A DNA stretch of 64,000 nucleotides from Comamonas endophytica (GTDB taxonomy: Bacteria > Pseudomonadota > Gammaproteobacteria > Burkholderiales > Burkholderiaceae_C): contig NZ_CP106881.1 in the NCBI RefSeq assembly GCF_023634805.2, positions 3,625,501 to 3,689,500 on the forward strand. The letters are read 5' to 3'. A program made the translations under genes and the position numbers. Every line of letters begins with the position of its first letter. The stretch's first letter is position 1. Below, piece by piece: positions 9,231-18,320 of this stretch. The notes under the pieces were generated by a model, which saw only the letters and a program-made list of their open reading frames with translations, was not told where the DNA came from and searched no databases.

Positions 9231-10055
9231 ATGACTCAGCAACTGCAATCCATCATCGACAACGCCTGGGAAAACCGCGCCAGCCTGAGCAGCGCCAGCG
9301 CCCCCGCGGAAATCCTCGACGCCGTCGAGCATGTCATCGCCCAGCTCGACGCCGGCAAGATGCGCGTCGCCACCCAGGAAGGCGTGGGCCAGTGGACCGT
9401 GCACCAGTGGATCAAGAAGGCCGTGCTGCTGTCGTTCCGCCTCAAGGACAACGAGCTGATCACCGCCGGCGGCCTGAACTTCTACGACAAGGTCCCCACC
9501 AAGTACCAGGGCATGTCGGAAGCCGAGATCGCCGCCACCGGCGTGCGCGTGGTGCCGCCCGCCGTGGCGCGCCGCGGCTCGTTCATGGCCAAGGGCGCGA
9601 TCCTGATGCCCTCCTACGTCAACATCGGCGCCTATGTGGGCGAAGGCACCATGGTCGACACCTGGGCCACCGTCGGCTCCTGCGCGCAGGTTGGCAAGAA
9701 CGTCCACCTGTCGGGCGGCGTGGGCCTGGGCGGCGTGCTCGAGCCCCTGCAGGCCAACCCCACGATCATCGAGGACAACTGCTTCATCGGCGCACGCTCG
9801 GAAATCGTCGAGGGCGTGATCGTCGAGGAGAACTCGGTCGTTTCGATGGGCGTCTACATCGGGCAGAGCACCCCGATCTACGACCGCGCCACGGGCGAGA
9901 TCAGCTATGGCCGCGTGCCCGCCGGCTCGGTAGTGGTGTCGGGCAACCTGCCCAAGGACAATGGCCGCTACAGCATGTACGCCGCGATCATCGTCAAGAA
10001 GGTCGACGCCAAGACGCGCTCGACCACCAGCCTGAACGATCTGCTGCGCGACTGA
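9231..10055 (+). CDS. dapD: 2,3,4,5-tetrahydropyridine-2,6-dicarboxylate N-succinyltransferase DapD
   Basis: 274 residues, the usual length. The enzyme transfers succinyl from succinyl-CoA to tetrahydrodipicolinate, opening the succinylase branch of diaminopimelate synthesis. The N-terminal helical domain ([34 protein letters not shown]) precedes a left-handed beta-helix of hexapeptide repeats ([77 protein letters not shown]). It begins 4 bases after dapC and is probably translationally coupled. A GC-rich dyad follows at 10068-10097. Confidence 0.97.
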   Translation: MTQQLQSIIDNAWENRASLSSASAPAEILDAVEHVIAQLDAGKMRVATQEGVGQWTVHQWIKKAVLLSFRLKDNELITAGGLNFYDKVPTKYQGMSEAEIAATGVRVVPPAVARRGSFMAKGAILMPSYVNIGAYVGEGTMVDTWATVGSCAQVGKNVHLSGGVGLGGVLEPLQANPTIIEDNCFIGARSEIVEGVIVEENSVVSMGVYIGQSTPIYDRATGEISYGRVPAGSVVVSGNLPKDNGRYSMYAAIIVKKVDAKTRSTTSLNDLLRD

Positions 10056-10067
10056 ACCGCGCTGCAT

Positions 10068-10097
10068 GCGCCCGGCCTGCGTGATGCAGCCGGGCGC
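10068..10097. other. GC-rich dyad downstream of dapD
   Basis: GCGCCCGGC (10068-10076) pairs perfectly with GCCGGGCGC (10089-10097) across a 12-base loop. An alternative stem uses CTGCAT/ATGCAG across the same segment. No T-run follows, so it could be an attenuating or mRNA-stabilising hairpin between dapD and pilU rather than a full intrinsic terminator. Confidence 0.4.
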
Positions 10098-10125
10098 CGT
10101 CCCACCCTGCCCTTGAGGAACTTGC

Positions 10126-11305
10126 ATGAGCACCATGGAGCGAATCCTGCGCCTGATGGGGGAAAAGCAGGCATCCGACGTCTACCTGTCCGCCAACGCG
10201 CCCGCGCTGATCAAGATCCACGGCGAGTGCGTGCCGATCAACAACCAGCTGCTGCCGCCCGATGCGCCGCGCAGCCTGCTGGCCGAGATCGTGCCGCCCG
10301 AGCGCATGCAGGAGCTCGAGGAGACGGGCGAGCTCAACATGGGCGTGCCGCTGCGCGGCGTGGGGCGCTTTCGCGTCAGCGCCATGCGCCAGCGCGGCAG
10401 CTTCGCGGTGGTGATCCGCTTCATCGCCCAGCACATTCCCGCGCTCGAGACCTTGAACCTGCCGCCGGTGCTCAGCGAGCTGATCCTGCAAAAGCGCGGG
10501 CTGCTGCTGGTCGTGGGCGCCACGGGCTCGGGCAAGAGCACGACGCTGGCGTCGATGATCGACGAGCGCAACAAGAACGTCACGGGCCATATCCTCACCA
10601 TCGAGGACCCGATCGAATACCAGTTCCGCAACCAGCGCTCCATCGTCAACCAGCGCGAGATCGGCAGCGACACGCAGTCGCTGCCGACGGCGCTGAAGAA
10701 CGCGCTGCGCCAGGCGCCCGACGTGATCCTGATCGGCGAGATCCGCGACCGCGAGACCATGTCGGCGGCGCTGGCCTATGCGCAGTCGGGCCACCTGTGC
10801 CTGGCGACGCTGCATGCCAACAACAGCTACCACGCGCTCAGCCGCATCCTGAGCTTCTACCCGGTCGAAGTGCGCGAAGCCATGCTGGGCGACCTCGCGG
10901 CCGCGCTGCGCGCCGTCATCTCGCAGCGCCTGGTGCGCACGCCCGCGGGCCTGCGCGTGCCGGCGGTGGAAGTCATGCTCAACACCAAGCTGGTGGCCGA
11001 CCTGATCGAGAAAGGCGATTTCTCGGGGGGTGCGCGAGGCCATGGAGAAATCCATGGCCGAGGGCTCGCAGACCTTCGAGGAGGCCTTGGCCGCGCTGAT
11101 CCTGGCGGGCACCATCGACCGCAAGGAAGGGCTGGCGCACGCCGACTCGCCGACCAACCTGATGTGGCGGCTGCAAAACGATTTCTCGCCGGCCAAGCCG
11201 GCGCCGCCGCCTGCGCCGGGCACTGACCCCAAGGCCGCGGCGCCCGGCGCCGACGAACAAGCCTCCTTTACCGATATCGTGCTGGACATCGACTCCCGCG
11301 GCTGA
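10126..11305 (+). pseudogene. pilU: Type IV pilus retraction ATPase PilU, frame broken at a G6 tract
   Basis: PilT/PilU-type hexameric ATPase powering pilus retraction. The frame from ATG10126 (GAGGAA upstream) shows the PAS-like N-domain (MERILRLMGEKQASDVYLS), Walker A GATGSGKST, the Asp box around TIEDPIEYQF, Walker B DVILIGEIRD and the His box HLCLATLHANN. It is correct through LIEKGDFSG. At the G-run 11025-11030 the frame shifts, and the family C-terminus (VREAMEKSMAEGSQTFEEAL, HADSPTNLMWRLQND) continues one frame over to the stop at 11305. Removing one G gives an intact 392-residue protein. The N-terminus and the NLMWRLQND tail fit PilU better than PilT. No pilT is adjacent. Confidence 0.9.
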
Positions 11306-11350
11306 GCGCCGACGGGGGGCCGCCGCCCGGCACCCACCCACGTATTCCCC

Positions 11351-12538
11351 ATGTCCCGTACCCTGCAACTGGCCGAGCAACTGATCAGCCGCCCCTCCGT
11401 CACGCCCGAAGATGCGGGCTGTCTCGAACTGATTGCCGCGCGCCTGGCGCCGCTGGGCTTCGACTGCGAGCGCCTCGACAGCGGCCCGGAGAGCTTTCGC
11501 GTCCGCAACCTCTATGCCAAGCGCACGGGAACGACCGGTGCCGCGCGCAAGACCGTGGTGTTCGCCGGCCACACCGATGTCGTGCCCACGGGCCCGCTGG
11601 AGCAGTGGAGCAGCCCGCCGTTTTCGCCCACGCATCGCGACGGCCGGCTCTACGGCCGCGGCGCCAGCGACATGAAGACCTCGATCGCGGCCTTCGTCGT
11701 CGCCGCCGAGGAATTCCTGGCCGGCACGCCCGAGCCGCTGATCGACATTGCCTTCCTGCTGACCAGCGACGAGGAAGGCCCCTCGGTGGACGGCACCAAG
11801 GTCGTGGTCGAGCAGTTCAAGGCGCGCGGCGAACGCCTGGACTACTGCATCGTCGGCGAACCGACCTCGGTGGAGCGCACCGGCGACATGATCAAGAACG
11901 GGCGCCGCGGCACCATGAGCGGCAAGCTCACGGTGCTGGGCATTCAGGGCCACATCGCCTATCCGCAGCTGGCGCGCAATCCCATCCACCAGGCGGTGCC
12001 GGCACTGACCGAGCTCGCGGCCACCGCCTGGGACCAGGGCAATGCCTTCTTCCCGCCCACCAGCTGGCAGATCAGCAACATCCACGGCGGCACGGGCGCC
12101 AGCAACATCATTCCGGGCAGCGTGGTGGTGGACTTCAACTTCCGCTTCTGCACCGAATCGACGGCCGAGGGCCTGCAGGCGCAGGTACACACGATCCTCG
12201 ACAGCCATGGCCTGGAATACAGGCTGGACTGGACCATTGGCGGCCAGCCCTTCCTGACCACGCCGGGCGAGCTGGTGCGCGCGGTGCAGCAGGCCATTGC
12301 CGACGAGACCGGCCTGCAGACCGAGCTGTCGACCACGGGCGGCACCAGCGACGGGCGTTTCATCGCGCAGATCTGCGAGCAGGTCATTGAAATGGGCCCA
12401 CCCAACGCCAGCATCCACAAGATCGACGAAAATATCGCCCTGGCCGATATCGCGCCGCTCACCAACATCTACCGCCGCACGCTGGAAAACCTGCATGCCC
12501 AGGCCGCACAGGCCCTGGGTGCACCGGCCGCGGCGTGA
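11351..12538 (+). CDS. dapE: Succinyl-diaminopimelate desuccinylase DapE
   Basis: 395 residues; a dinuclear zinc M20 hydrolase releasing succinate to give LL-diaminopimelate. Metal ligands and catalytic acids are visible in [38 protein letters not shown] (catalytic and metal Glu), [10 protein letters not shown] and [12 protein letters not shown]. The dimerisation (lid) domain is between, with FNFRF and [10 protein letters not shown] conserved. ATG11351 fits the family start ([23 protein letters not shown]). It sits in the dapC-dapD-pilU-dapE-prmB run on one strand. Its stop overlaps a possible GTG start of prmB, so coupling is likely. Confidence 0.96.
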   Translation: MSRTLQLAEQLISRPSVTPEDAGCLELIAARLAPLGFDCERLDSGPESFRVRNLYAKRTGTTGAARKTVVFAGHTDVVPTGPLEQWSSPPFSPTHRDGRLYGRGASDMKTSIAAFVVAAEEFLAGTPEPLIDIAFLLTSDEEGPSVDGTKVVVEQFKARGERLDYCIVGEPTSVERTGDMIKNGRRGTMSGKLTVLGIQGHIAYPQLARNPIHQAVPALTELAATAWDQGNAFFPPTSWQISNIHGGTGASNIIPGSVVVDFNFRFCTESTAEGLQAQVHTILDSHGLEYRLDWTIGGQPFLTTPGELVRAVQQAIADETGLQTELSTTGGTSDGRFIAQICEQVIEMGPPNASIHKIDENIALADIAPLTNIYRRTLENLHAQAAQALGAPAAA

Positions 12539-12549
12539 ACGAAAGATCC

Positions 12550-13467
12550 ATGACCGAACCCCAAGCCGTGCACGGCACGACCGTTGGCGCGCTCATCGCG
12601 TCCGGCGCCAGCGCACTGACCCGCGCGGGCGTGGCCTTTGGCCACGGCACCAGCAATGCCCACGACGAAGCCACCTGGCTGGTGCTGTGGCGCCTGGGCA
12701 TTGCCCTGGACAGCGACCTGGACGATCCCGCGCTGGCCGCACAGCCTGTCGCCGAAGCGCAGCAGGCCGAGGTGGCCGCGCTGTTCGACGAACGCATCCG
12801 CACGCGCAAGCCCGCCGCCTATCTCACGCGCGAGGCATGGCTGCAGGGCGTGCCCTTCTATATCGACGAACGCTCGATCGTGCCGCGCAGCTTCATTGCC
12901 GAGATCCTGGCCGATGGCTCTATCGATCACTGGCTCAGCGACGAGACGCACGACGTGCTGGACCTGTGCACCGGCAACGGCAGCCTGGCCTGCCTGGCGG
13001 CCATGGCCTATCCCGACGTGCAGGTCACGGGCGCGGACCTCTCGCCCGACGCGCTGGCGGTGGCGCGCATCAATGTGCAGCGCCATGCGCTGCAGGAGCG
13101 TGTGACGCTGGTGGAATCCGACGGCATGGCGCAGGTGCCCGGTCCCTGGGATCTGATCCTGTGCAACCCGCCTTACGTCAACGCGGCCAGCATGGCCCAG
13201 CTGCCCGCCGAATACCAGGCCGAACCGGTGCTGGCGCTGGCCGGCGGCACCGACGGCATGGATTTCATCGGGCAGCTGCTGCGCGACGCGCCCAGTCGTA
13301 TGCGCGAGCACGGCATCCTGATCCTGGAGATCGGCAACGAGCGCGCGTATTTCGAGGCGGCGTTTGCGCAGCTGCCGGTGTTCTGGCTCGAGACCTCCTC
13401 GGGCGACGAGCAGGTGCTGCTGATCACGCGCGAGGCGCTGGTGCGCCACGCGCTGGGCACGCTCTGA
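12550..13467 (+). CDS. prmB: Ribosomal protein L3 N5-glutamine methyltransferase PrmB
   Basis: 305 residues from ATG12550; a GTG at 12535 overlapping the dapE stop is an alternative giving 310. PrmB methylates a glutamine of ribosomal protein L3 using SAM. Visible: the helical N-domain, PAAYLTREAWLQGVPFYIDERSIVPRSFIAE, the SAM motif DVLDLCTGNGSLACLAA, and the catalytic ILCNPPYVNAASM. LPAEYQAEPVLALAGGTDGMDF is typical of the PrmB/HemK group. The L3-specific PrmB features (VPRSFIAEIL, PPYVNAASM) favour it over PrmC. Confidence 0.92.
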   Translation: MTEPQAVHGTTVGALIASGASALTRAGVAFGHGTSNAHDEATWLVLWRLGIALDSDLDDPALAAQPVAEAQQAEVAALFDERIRTRKPAAYLTREAWLQGVPFYIDERSIVPRSFIAEILADGSIDHWLSDETHDVLDLCTGNGSLACLAAMAYPDVQVTGADLSPDALAVARINVQRHALQERVTLVESDGMAQVPGPWDLILCNPPYVNAASMAQLPAEYQAEPVLALAGGTDGMDFIGQLLRDAPSRMREHGILILEIGNERAYFEAAFAQLPVFWLETSSGDEQVLLITREALVRHALGTL

Positions 13468-13555
13468 ACACCCGCCTGGCATCGCGCCGGCGCTTTCTTT
13501 TCAGCCAGGCGCATGGCGCCGGCACCCGTGGCCCTGCCACGCCCTGGAATTCGAC

Positions 13556-15595
13556 ATGATTACCCTCAAGAACGTGACCCTGCGCCGGTCGGCCAAAGTG
13601 CTGCTCGACCAGGTGACGACCACCATCAACCCGGGCGAGAAGGTCGGCCTGGTGGGCCGCAACGGCGCCGGCAAGTCCACGCTGTTCGCGCTGTTCACCG
13701 GCGCGCTGGCCGAGGACGGCGGCGAATTCTCCATGCCGCGCCACTGGCGCATGGCCCAGGTGGCGCAGAACATGCCCGAGACCAGCGAGTCGGCCACGCA
13801 GTTCGTGCTCGACGGCGACACGCGCCTGGCCGAGGTGCAGCAGCAGCTGGCCGCCGCCGAGGCCAGCGACGACGGCATGGCGATCGCGCAGGCCTATTGC
13901 GACCTGGCGGATGCCGGCGCGCACGATGCGGTGTCGCGCGCGCAGGCGCTGATCCTGGGGCTGGGGTTCCGCTCTTCCGAGCTGGAAAACCCCGTCGACA
14001 GCTTCTCCGGCGGCTGGCGCATGCGCCTGCAGCTGGCGCGCGCGCTGATGTGCCCCTCCGATCTGCTGCTGCTGGACGAGCCCACCAACCACCTGGACCT
14101 CGACGCGCTGGTCTGGCTCGAAGCCTGGCTCAAGCGCTATGCGGGCACGATGATCGTCATCAGCCACGACCGCGAATTCCTCGATGCCGTGACTACCGTC
14201 ACGCTGCAGATCAATGCCGCGCAGCTCAACCGCTACGGCGGCAATTACAGCAAGTTCGAGGAGCTGCGCGCGCAGCAGCTGGAACTGCAGGGCGCCACCT
14301 ACGCCAAGCAGCAGGAGAAGATCGCCCACCTGCAGAAGTTCATCGACCGCTTCAAGGCCAAGGCCTCCAAGGCCAAGCAGGCGCAAAGCCGCGTCAAGGC
14401 GCTCGAGCGCATGGAGAAGATCGGCCCGGTGCTGGCCGAGGCCGACTTCACCTTCGGCTTCAAGGAGCCGCTGAACCTGCCAAACCCGATGCTGGCGATC
14501 TCGGACGCCTCCTTCGGCTACCGCGGCGAGGATGGCGACGACACGATCATCCTGCGCAATGTCAACCGCTCGGTGCTGGCCGGACAGCGCATCGGCATCC
14601 TGGGCGCCAACGGCCAGGGCAAGTCGACGCTGGTCAAGACCATCGCGCACGAGATGGGTGCGCTGGCGGGCCAGGTCACCGAAGGCAAGGGCCTGAACAT
14701 CGGCTACTTCGCGCAGCAGGAGCTCGATGTGCTGCGGCCGGGGGAAAGCCCGCTCGAGCACATGATCCGCCTGGCGCGCGAGATGGGCCCGAACAGCCGC
14801 GAGCCCTCGCGCGAGCAGGACCTTCGCAGCTACCTGGGCACCTTCAATTTCACCGGCGACATGGTCAAGCAGGCCGTGGGCACGATGAGCGGCGGCGAGA
14901 AGGCGCGGCTGGTGCTGGCGATGATCGTCTGGCAGCGCCCCAACCTGCTGCTGCTTGACGAGCCCACCAACCACCTGGACCTGGCGACGCGCGAGGCGCT
15001 GTCGATGGCGCTCAACGAGTTCGAGGGCACCGTCATGCTGGTCAGCCACGACCGGGCGCTGCTGCGCGCGGTGTGCGACGAGTTCTGGATGGTGGGCCGC
15101 GGCGCCGTCGGCCCCTTCGACGGCGACCTGGACGACTACCAGCGCTATCTGCTGGAGGAATCCCGGCGCCTGCGCGAGGAAGCGAAGAACGACGAGGCCC
15201 AGCCCGCCGCGGCGCCGGCGCCTGCGCTGGCTCCGGCGGCGGTGGCCGCACCCGCGCCGGTTGTGGCCGCAGCTGCGGCGCCGGCCGTCGCGGCACCGGC
15301 CCTCGATCAGAAGGAGCAGCGTCGCCTGGCCGCGCTGGCACGCCAGGAACTTGCCGACCGGCTGCGGCCCTTCAAGAAGGAGCTCGAAGCCAACGACAGG
15401 AAGCTGGCGCAGCGCACCGCCGAGCGTGACCAGATCGAGCAACGCCTGACCGAGCCGCTGCCGCCGGCGGAGATCGTGGACTGCGGCAAGCGGCTCAAAG
15501 CCTGCAACGACGAGATCGATGCGCTGGAGGAACGCTGGCTGGAGCTCAATGAACTGATCGAGGGGTTGACGGCGCAGGCTGGAAACGATTCGTAA
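13556..15595 (+). CDS. yheS: ABC-F family ATPase, YheS type
   Basis: 679 residues with two ABC domains and no membrane segments, so a ribosome-associated translation factor rather than a transporter. First domain: Walker A GRNGAGKSTL (about residue 36), signature FSGGWRMRL, Walker B LLLDEPTNHLDLD. The arm/linker follows with KFIDRFKAKASKAKQAQSR. Second domain: GANGQGKSTL, MSGGEKARLVLA, LLLDEPTNHLDL. A long Ala/Pro linker (about 545-580) leads to a charged C-terminal coiled coil. Sequence order closely follows E. coli YheS (VLLDQVTTTINPGEKVGLVG). A strong intrinsic terminator follows at 15623. Confidence 0.92.
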   Translation: MITLKNVTLRRSAKVLLDQVTTTINPGEKVGLVGRNGAGKSTLFALFTGALAEDGGEFSMPRHWRMAQVAQNMPETSESATQFVLDGDTRLAEVQQQLAAAEASDDGMAIAQAYCDLADAGAHDAVSRAQALILGLGFRSSELENPVDSFSGGWRMRLQLARALMCPSDLLLLDEPTNHLDLDALVWLEAWLKRYAGTMIVISHDREFLDAVTTVTLQINAAQLNRYGGNYSKFEELRAQQLELQGATYAKQQEKIAHLQKFIDRFKAKASKAKQAQSRVKALERMEKIGPVLAEADFTFGFKEPLNLPNPMLAISDASFGYRGEDGDDTIILRNVNRSVLAGQRIGILGANGQGKSTLVKTIAHEMGALAGQVTEGKGLNIGYFAQQELDVLRPGESPLEHMIRLAREMGPNSREPSREQDLRSYLGTFNFTGDMVKQAVGTMSGGEKARLVLAMIVWQRPNLLLLDEPTNHLDLATREALSMALNEFEGTVMLVSHDRALLRAVCDEFWMVGRGAVGPFDGDLDDYQRYLLEESRRLREEAKNDEAQPAAAPAPALAPAAVAAPAPVVAAAAAPAVAAPALDQKEQRRLAALARQELADRLRPFKKELEANDRKLAQRTAERDQIEQRLTEPLPPAEIVDCGKRLKACNDEIDALEERWLELNELIEGLTAQAGNDS

Positions 15596-15622
15596 GCCGC
15601 CAACCAACTCCCAAAACGCTGG

Positions 15623-15649
15623 AAAACCAAGGCATTGCCTTGGTTTTTT
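15623..15649 (+). terminator. Intrinsic terminator after the ABC-F gene
   Basis: AAAACCAAGGC (15623-15633) pairs with GCCTTGGTTTT (15637-15647) around loop ATT, running into a T6 tract. It is 28 bases past the ABC-F stop. The A-tract on the other side could also terminate on the minus strand. Confidence 0.88.
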
Positions 15650-15772
15650 GCTATGCATTTTGATATGAAGCCAAATTTTTTTAAAAAAATCGCGATTTCG
15701 TTGCATTTATTTGCGTTTGGTTGTCAACGGGGTGCACCGTCCCTCCGTTGTAGGAGGAAAGGAGCTTTTACT

Positions 15773-15847
15773 ATGAACACGACTGCCCATATGTTTGCCT
15801 GGCCCGAAGACGAACGCGACCGCAAGCGCGCACCGGCCCGTTTCTAA
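15773..15847 (+). CDS. Candidate 24-residue small protein
   Basis: ATG15773 to TAA15847 encodes 24 residues, beginning MNTTAHMFAWPEDERDRKR and ending APARF. It is preceded by an unusually strong purine-rich ribosome-binding site, GGAGGAAAGGAG, at 15753-15764. The ORF sits between two intrinsic terminators (15623 and 15967) with an AT-rich leader, so it looks like a self-contained transcription unit. The peptide is charged with no membrane segment. It matches no family known to me. A leader peptide or a small regulatory RNA with an incidental ORF are alternatives. Confidence 0.5.
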   Translation: MNTTAHMFAWPEDERDRKRAPARF

Positions 15848-15966
15848 GCCGCCCTTCCCCGCGGTGCCGGGTCGCGCCAAGTCCGACCCGAGGCATTTCT
15901 CCATTGGGGCCTGCATCCAATCGCAGATGCCGCGCCCCCCGAATTCAACTGCCGCACCACCGGCAA

Positions 15967-15995
15967 TAAAAAAACCCGCCGCAGCGGGTTTTTTC
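15967..15995 (+). terminator. Intrinsic terminator after the 24-residue ORF
   Basis: An A-tract and CCCGC (15975-15979) pair with GCGGG (15984-15988) and a following T6 tract around loop CGCA. A-rich on one side and T-rich on the other, it can work in both directions. Confidence 0.88.
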
Positions 15996-16040
15996 TTTTG
16001 GGCCTTTCCGAGCCGAACGGTATTTGGAGGGAAGGCCCTT

Positions 16041-16132
16041 CATCCTTCGACAAGCTCAGGACGAACGGTTTCATATCGTTCGCCCTAGGCGGGCCCCCTG
16101 AGCCTGCCTGGGGCGGCCTCGTCGAAGGATGG
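16041..16132. repeat. Dispersed intergenic inverted repeat, copy B (degenerate right arm)
   Basis: The left arm 16041-16068 (core CCTTCGACAAGCTCAGGACG) matches copies A and C. The right arm, about 16077-16132, starts CGTTCGCCCT and ends GTCGAAGGATGG. It is interrupted by about 25 extra GC-rich bases that are themselves partly self-complementary (GGGCCCCCTGAG against CCTGGGGCGGCC). Confidence 0.7.
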
Positions 16133-16168
16133 ACGGCCCTATGTCAAAACATGCATAAATCCAACGGA

Positions 16169-16190
16169 GGGCGCGTGATCAGCACGCCCC
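16169..16190 (-). terminator. Possible terminator hairpin after phaB
   Basis: Eight bases past the phaB stop on the minus strand, GGGGCGTG and CACGCGCCC form an imperfect GC stem with a small bulge around CTGAT. Only a weak T-rich stretch follows, so the strength is uncertain. Confidence 0.4.
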
Positions 16191-16197
16191 ATCCCCC

Positions 16198-16935
16198 TCA
16201 ATGCATGTGCAGCCCGCCGTTGACCGAAAAATCGGCCCCCGTCGAATAGCCGCCATCCTCCGACGCCAACCACGCGATGATCGACGCGATCTCGCCCGGC
16301 TCGCCCAGGCGGCGCACCGGAATGGTGCCCACGATCTTGTCGAGCACTTCGGGGCGGATGGCCTTGACCATGTCGGTGCCGATGTAGCCCGGGCTCACGG
16401 TGTTGACGGTCACGCCCTTGGTTGCCAGTTCCTGCGCAAGCGCCATCGTGAAGCCGTGCATGCCGGCCTTGGCGGCCGAGTAGTTGGTCTGGCCCGACTG
16501 GCCCTTGACGCCGTTGACCGAGCTGATGTTGATGATCCGGCCCCAGCCCTTTTCCACCATGTCGCCCACCACCTGCTTGGTGACGTTGAACATCGAGGTC
16601 AGGTTGGTCTCGATGACCGCATCCCAGTCCTCGCGCGTCATCTTCAGGAACATGCGGTCACGCGTGATGCCGGCATTGTTGACCAGCACGTCGATGCTGC
16701 CGTGCTCGGCCTTGGCCTGGCTGAAGGCGTTGTAGGTGGAGTCCCAGTCGCCGACATTGCCGACGGAGGCGTGGAACTCGAAGCCCTGGTCCTTCTGTTC
16801 GCTGAGCCATTTCTGGAAATCCCGCGTCGGGCCGCAGCCGGCGATCACCTTGAAGCCGTCCTTGAAGAGACGCTGGCAGATCGACGTGCCGATGCCTCCC
16901 ATGCCCCCCGTGACATACGCTACTTTTTGACTCAT
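16198..16935 (-). CDS. phaB: Acetoacetyl-CoA reductase PhaB
   Basis: 245 residues from ATG16935, with AGGAGA upstream; an in-frame start at 16953 is less likely. It is an NADPH-dependent short-chain dehydrogenase reducing acetoacetyl-CoA to (R)-3-hydroxybutyryl-CoA. The Rossmann motif VTGGMGGIGTSIC lies at the N-terminus, VLVNNAGITRD in the middle. The catalytic Ser is in NISSVNGVKGQSGQTNYSAAK, with Tyr and Lys in YSAAK. The tail VNGGLHMH is typical of PhaB. Last gene of phaC-phaA-phaB, 121 bases after phaA. Confidence 0.95.
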   Translation of the reverse strand: MSQKVAYVTGGMGGIGTSICQRLFKDGFKVIAGCGPTRDFQKWLSEQKDQGFEFHASVGNVGDWDSTYNAFSQAKAEHGSIDVLVNNAGITRDRMFLKMTREDWDAVIETNLTSMFNVTKQVVGDMVEKGWGRIINISSVNGVKGQSGQTNYSAAKAGMHGFTMALAQELATKGVTVNTVSPGYIGTDMVKAIRPEVLDKIVGTIPVRRLGEPGEIASIIAWLASEDGGYSTGADFSVNGGLHMH

Positions 16936-17056
16936 GAAATTTCTCCTGGACAAACCACTCGCAATGAAGACACTCTATCCAACTTGAAGGGCACCGCAAC
17001 CGAGACGGGCACCGAACCTGCCAAATAAATCGGCGAAGTCCGGCAGCGCGACCGCC

Positions 17057-18238
17057 TCAGAGCTTTTCCACCGCCATCGCCACGCCCATGCCGCCGCCGA
17101 TGCACAGCCCGGCCAGCCCGCGGCGCGCGCCGCTGCGCTGCATTTCGTGCAGCAGCGTGACCAGCACCCGGCAGCCCGAGGCGCCGATCGGGTGGCCCAG
17201 CGCGATGGCGCCGCCATTGACGTTGACCTTGGCCGGGTCGATGCCCAGCTGCTGGTTGACGGCGCAGGCCTGGGCCGCGAACGCCTCGTTGAGCTCGAAC
17301 AGGTCGACTTCCTCGGCCTTCCAGCCGGCGCGCTCCAGTGCCTTGCGGCTAGCAAATACCGGGCCAAGGCCCATCGTGGCCGGGTCCAAGCCAGAGGTCG
17401 CATAGGACACGATGCGCGCCAGCGGCTTCAGGCCCAGCGCCTGGGCCTTCGATGCCGACATCACCACCACCGCGGCCGCGCCGTCGTTGAGGCCCGAAGC
17501 ATTGCCCGCGGTCACCGAGCCAGCCTTGTCGAAGGCCGGACGCAGGCCGCCCAGCGCCTCGGCGTTGGTCTTGCGGTTGATGTACTCATCGGCGGCGAAC
17601 TGCAGCGGATCGCCCTTGCGCTGGGGGATCTCTACCGGCACGATCTCGTCGACAAACTTGCCCGCGTCCTGCGCGGCCGCCGCCTTCTGCTGGCTGGCCA
17701 GCGCCAGCGCATCCTGCATCTCGCGGCTCACACTGTTTTCCCTGGCGACGTTCTCGGCGGTGATGCCCATGTGGTACTGGTTGTAGACATCCCACAGGCC
17801 GTCGACGATCATGGTGTCGACCATCTTCCAGTCGCCCATGCGCTGGCCGTCGCGCGAGCCATTGAGCACGTGGGGCGACAGGCTCATGTTTTCCTGGCCG
17901 CCGGCCACGACGATCTCGCTGTCGCCCGTGGCCACGGCCTGGGCTGCCAGCATCACCGCCTTGAGGCCCGAGCCGCAGACGGCGTTGATGGTCAGCGCCG
18001 GCGTTTCCTTGGCGACACCGGCTTTCATCATGGCCTGGCGCGCAGGGTTCTGGCCTGCGCCCGCGGTGAGCACCTGGCCCATGATGACCTCGCCGACCTG
18101 GTCCAGCGGCACCTTGGCGCGGCCCAGGGCTTCGCGAATGACCAGTGCGCCCAGCTCGGTGGCGGGAATCTTGGCAAGCGAGCCGCCAAACTTGCCTACA
18201 GGGGTACGAACAGCAGAAACGATGACGATGTCTTCCAT
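17057..18238 (-). CDS. phaA: Acetyl-CoA C-acetyltransferase (beta-ketothiolase) PhaA
   Basis: 393 residues, the standard thiolase length. It condenses two acetyl-CoA into acetoacetyl-CoA, the first step of PHB synthesis. Cys88 in NAVCGSGLKAV is the acyl-accepting nucleophile. GGAIALGHPIGASG contains the catalytic His, and LCIGGGMGVAMAVE the second Cys. GQENMSLSPHVL and NASGLNDGAAAVVVMS are thiolase signatures. The start ATG18238 has AAAGGA 6 bases upstream. The gap to phaC contains a palindrome shared with the phaZ leader. Confidence 0.95.
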   Translation of the reverse strand: MEDIVIVSAVRTPVGKFGGSLAKIPATELGALVIREALGRAKVPLDQVGEVIMGQVLTAGAGQNPARQAMMKAGVAKETPALTINAVCGSGLKAVMLAAQAVATGDSEIVVAGGQENMSLSPHVLNGSRDGQRMGDWKMVDTMIVDGLWDVYNQYHMGITAENVARENSVSREMQDALALASQQKAAAAQDAGKFVDEIVPVEIPQRKGDPLQFAADEYINRKTNAEALGGLRPAFDKAGSVTAGNASGLNDGAAAVVVMSASKAQALGLKPLARIVSYATSGLDPATMGLGPVFASRKALERAGWKAEEVDLFELNEAFAAQACAVNQQLGIDPAKVNVNGGAIALGHPIGASGCRVLVTLLHEMQRSGARRGLAGLCIGGGMGVAMAVEKL

Positions 18239-18301
18239 GATGGTCCTTTGATGACTCCTGTTGCTGGCGATCGCCCCTCGAGCTACCGCCCCATGCTACG
18301 G

Positions 18302-18318
18302 ATATTGCAGTGCAACAT
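18302..18318. promoter_or_regulatory. Candidate PHB-regulator (PhaR-type) operator between phaC and phaA
   Basis: ATATTGCAGTGCAACAT has the palindrome TTGCAGTGCAA (18305-18315). It differs from the phaZ site only in the central base. It begins 3 bases past the phaC stop and lies 64 bases before the phaA start, suggesting a regulated internal promoter for phaA-phaB. PhaR binding is inferred. Confidence 0.6.
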
Positions 18319-18320
18319 TG

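Noticed and set aside
13424..15706. 760-codon open frame antisense to the ABC-F gene
   Set aside because: High GC makes long antisense frames common. The translation is Gln/Arg/His/Ala/Leu-rich low complexity, while the sense strand has textbook ABC-F motifs.
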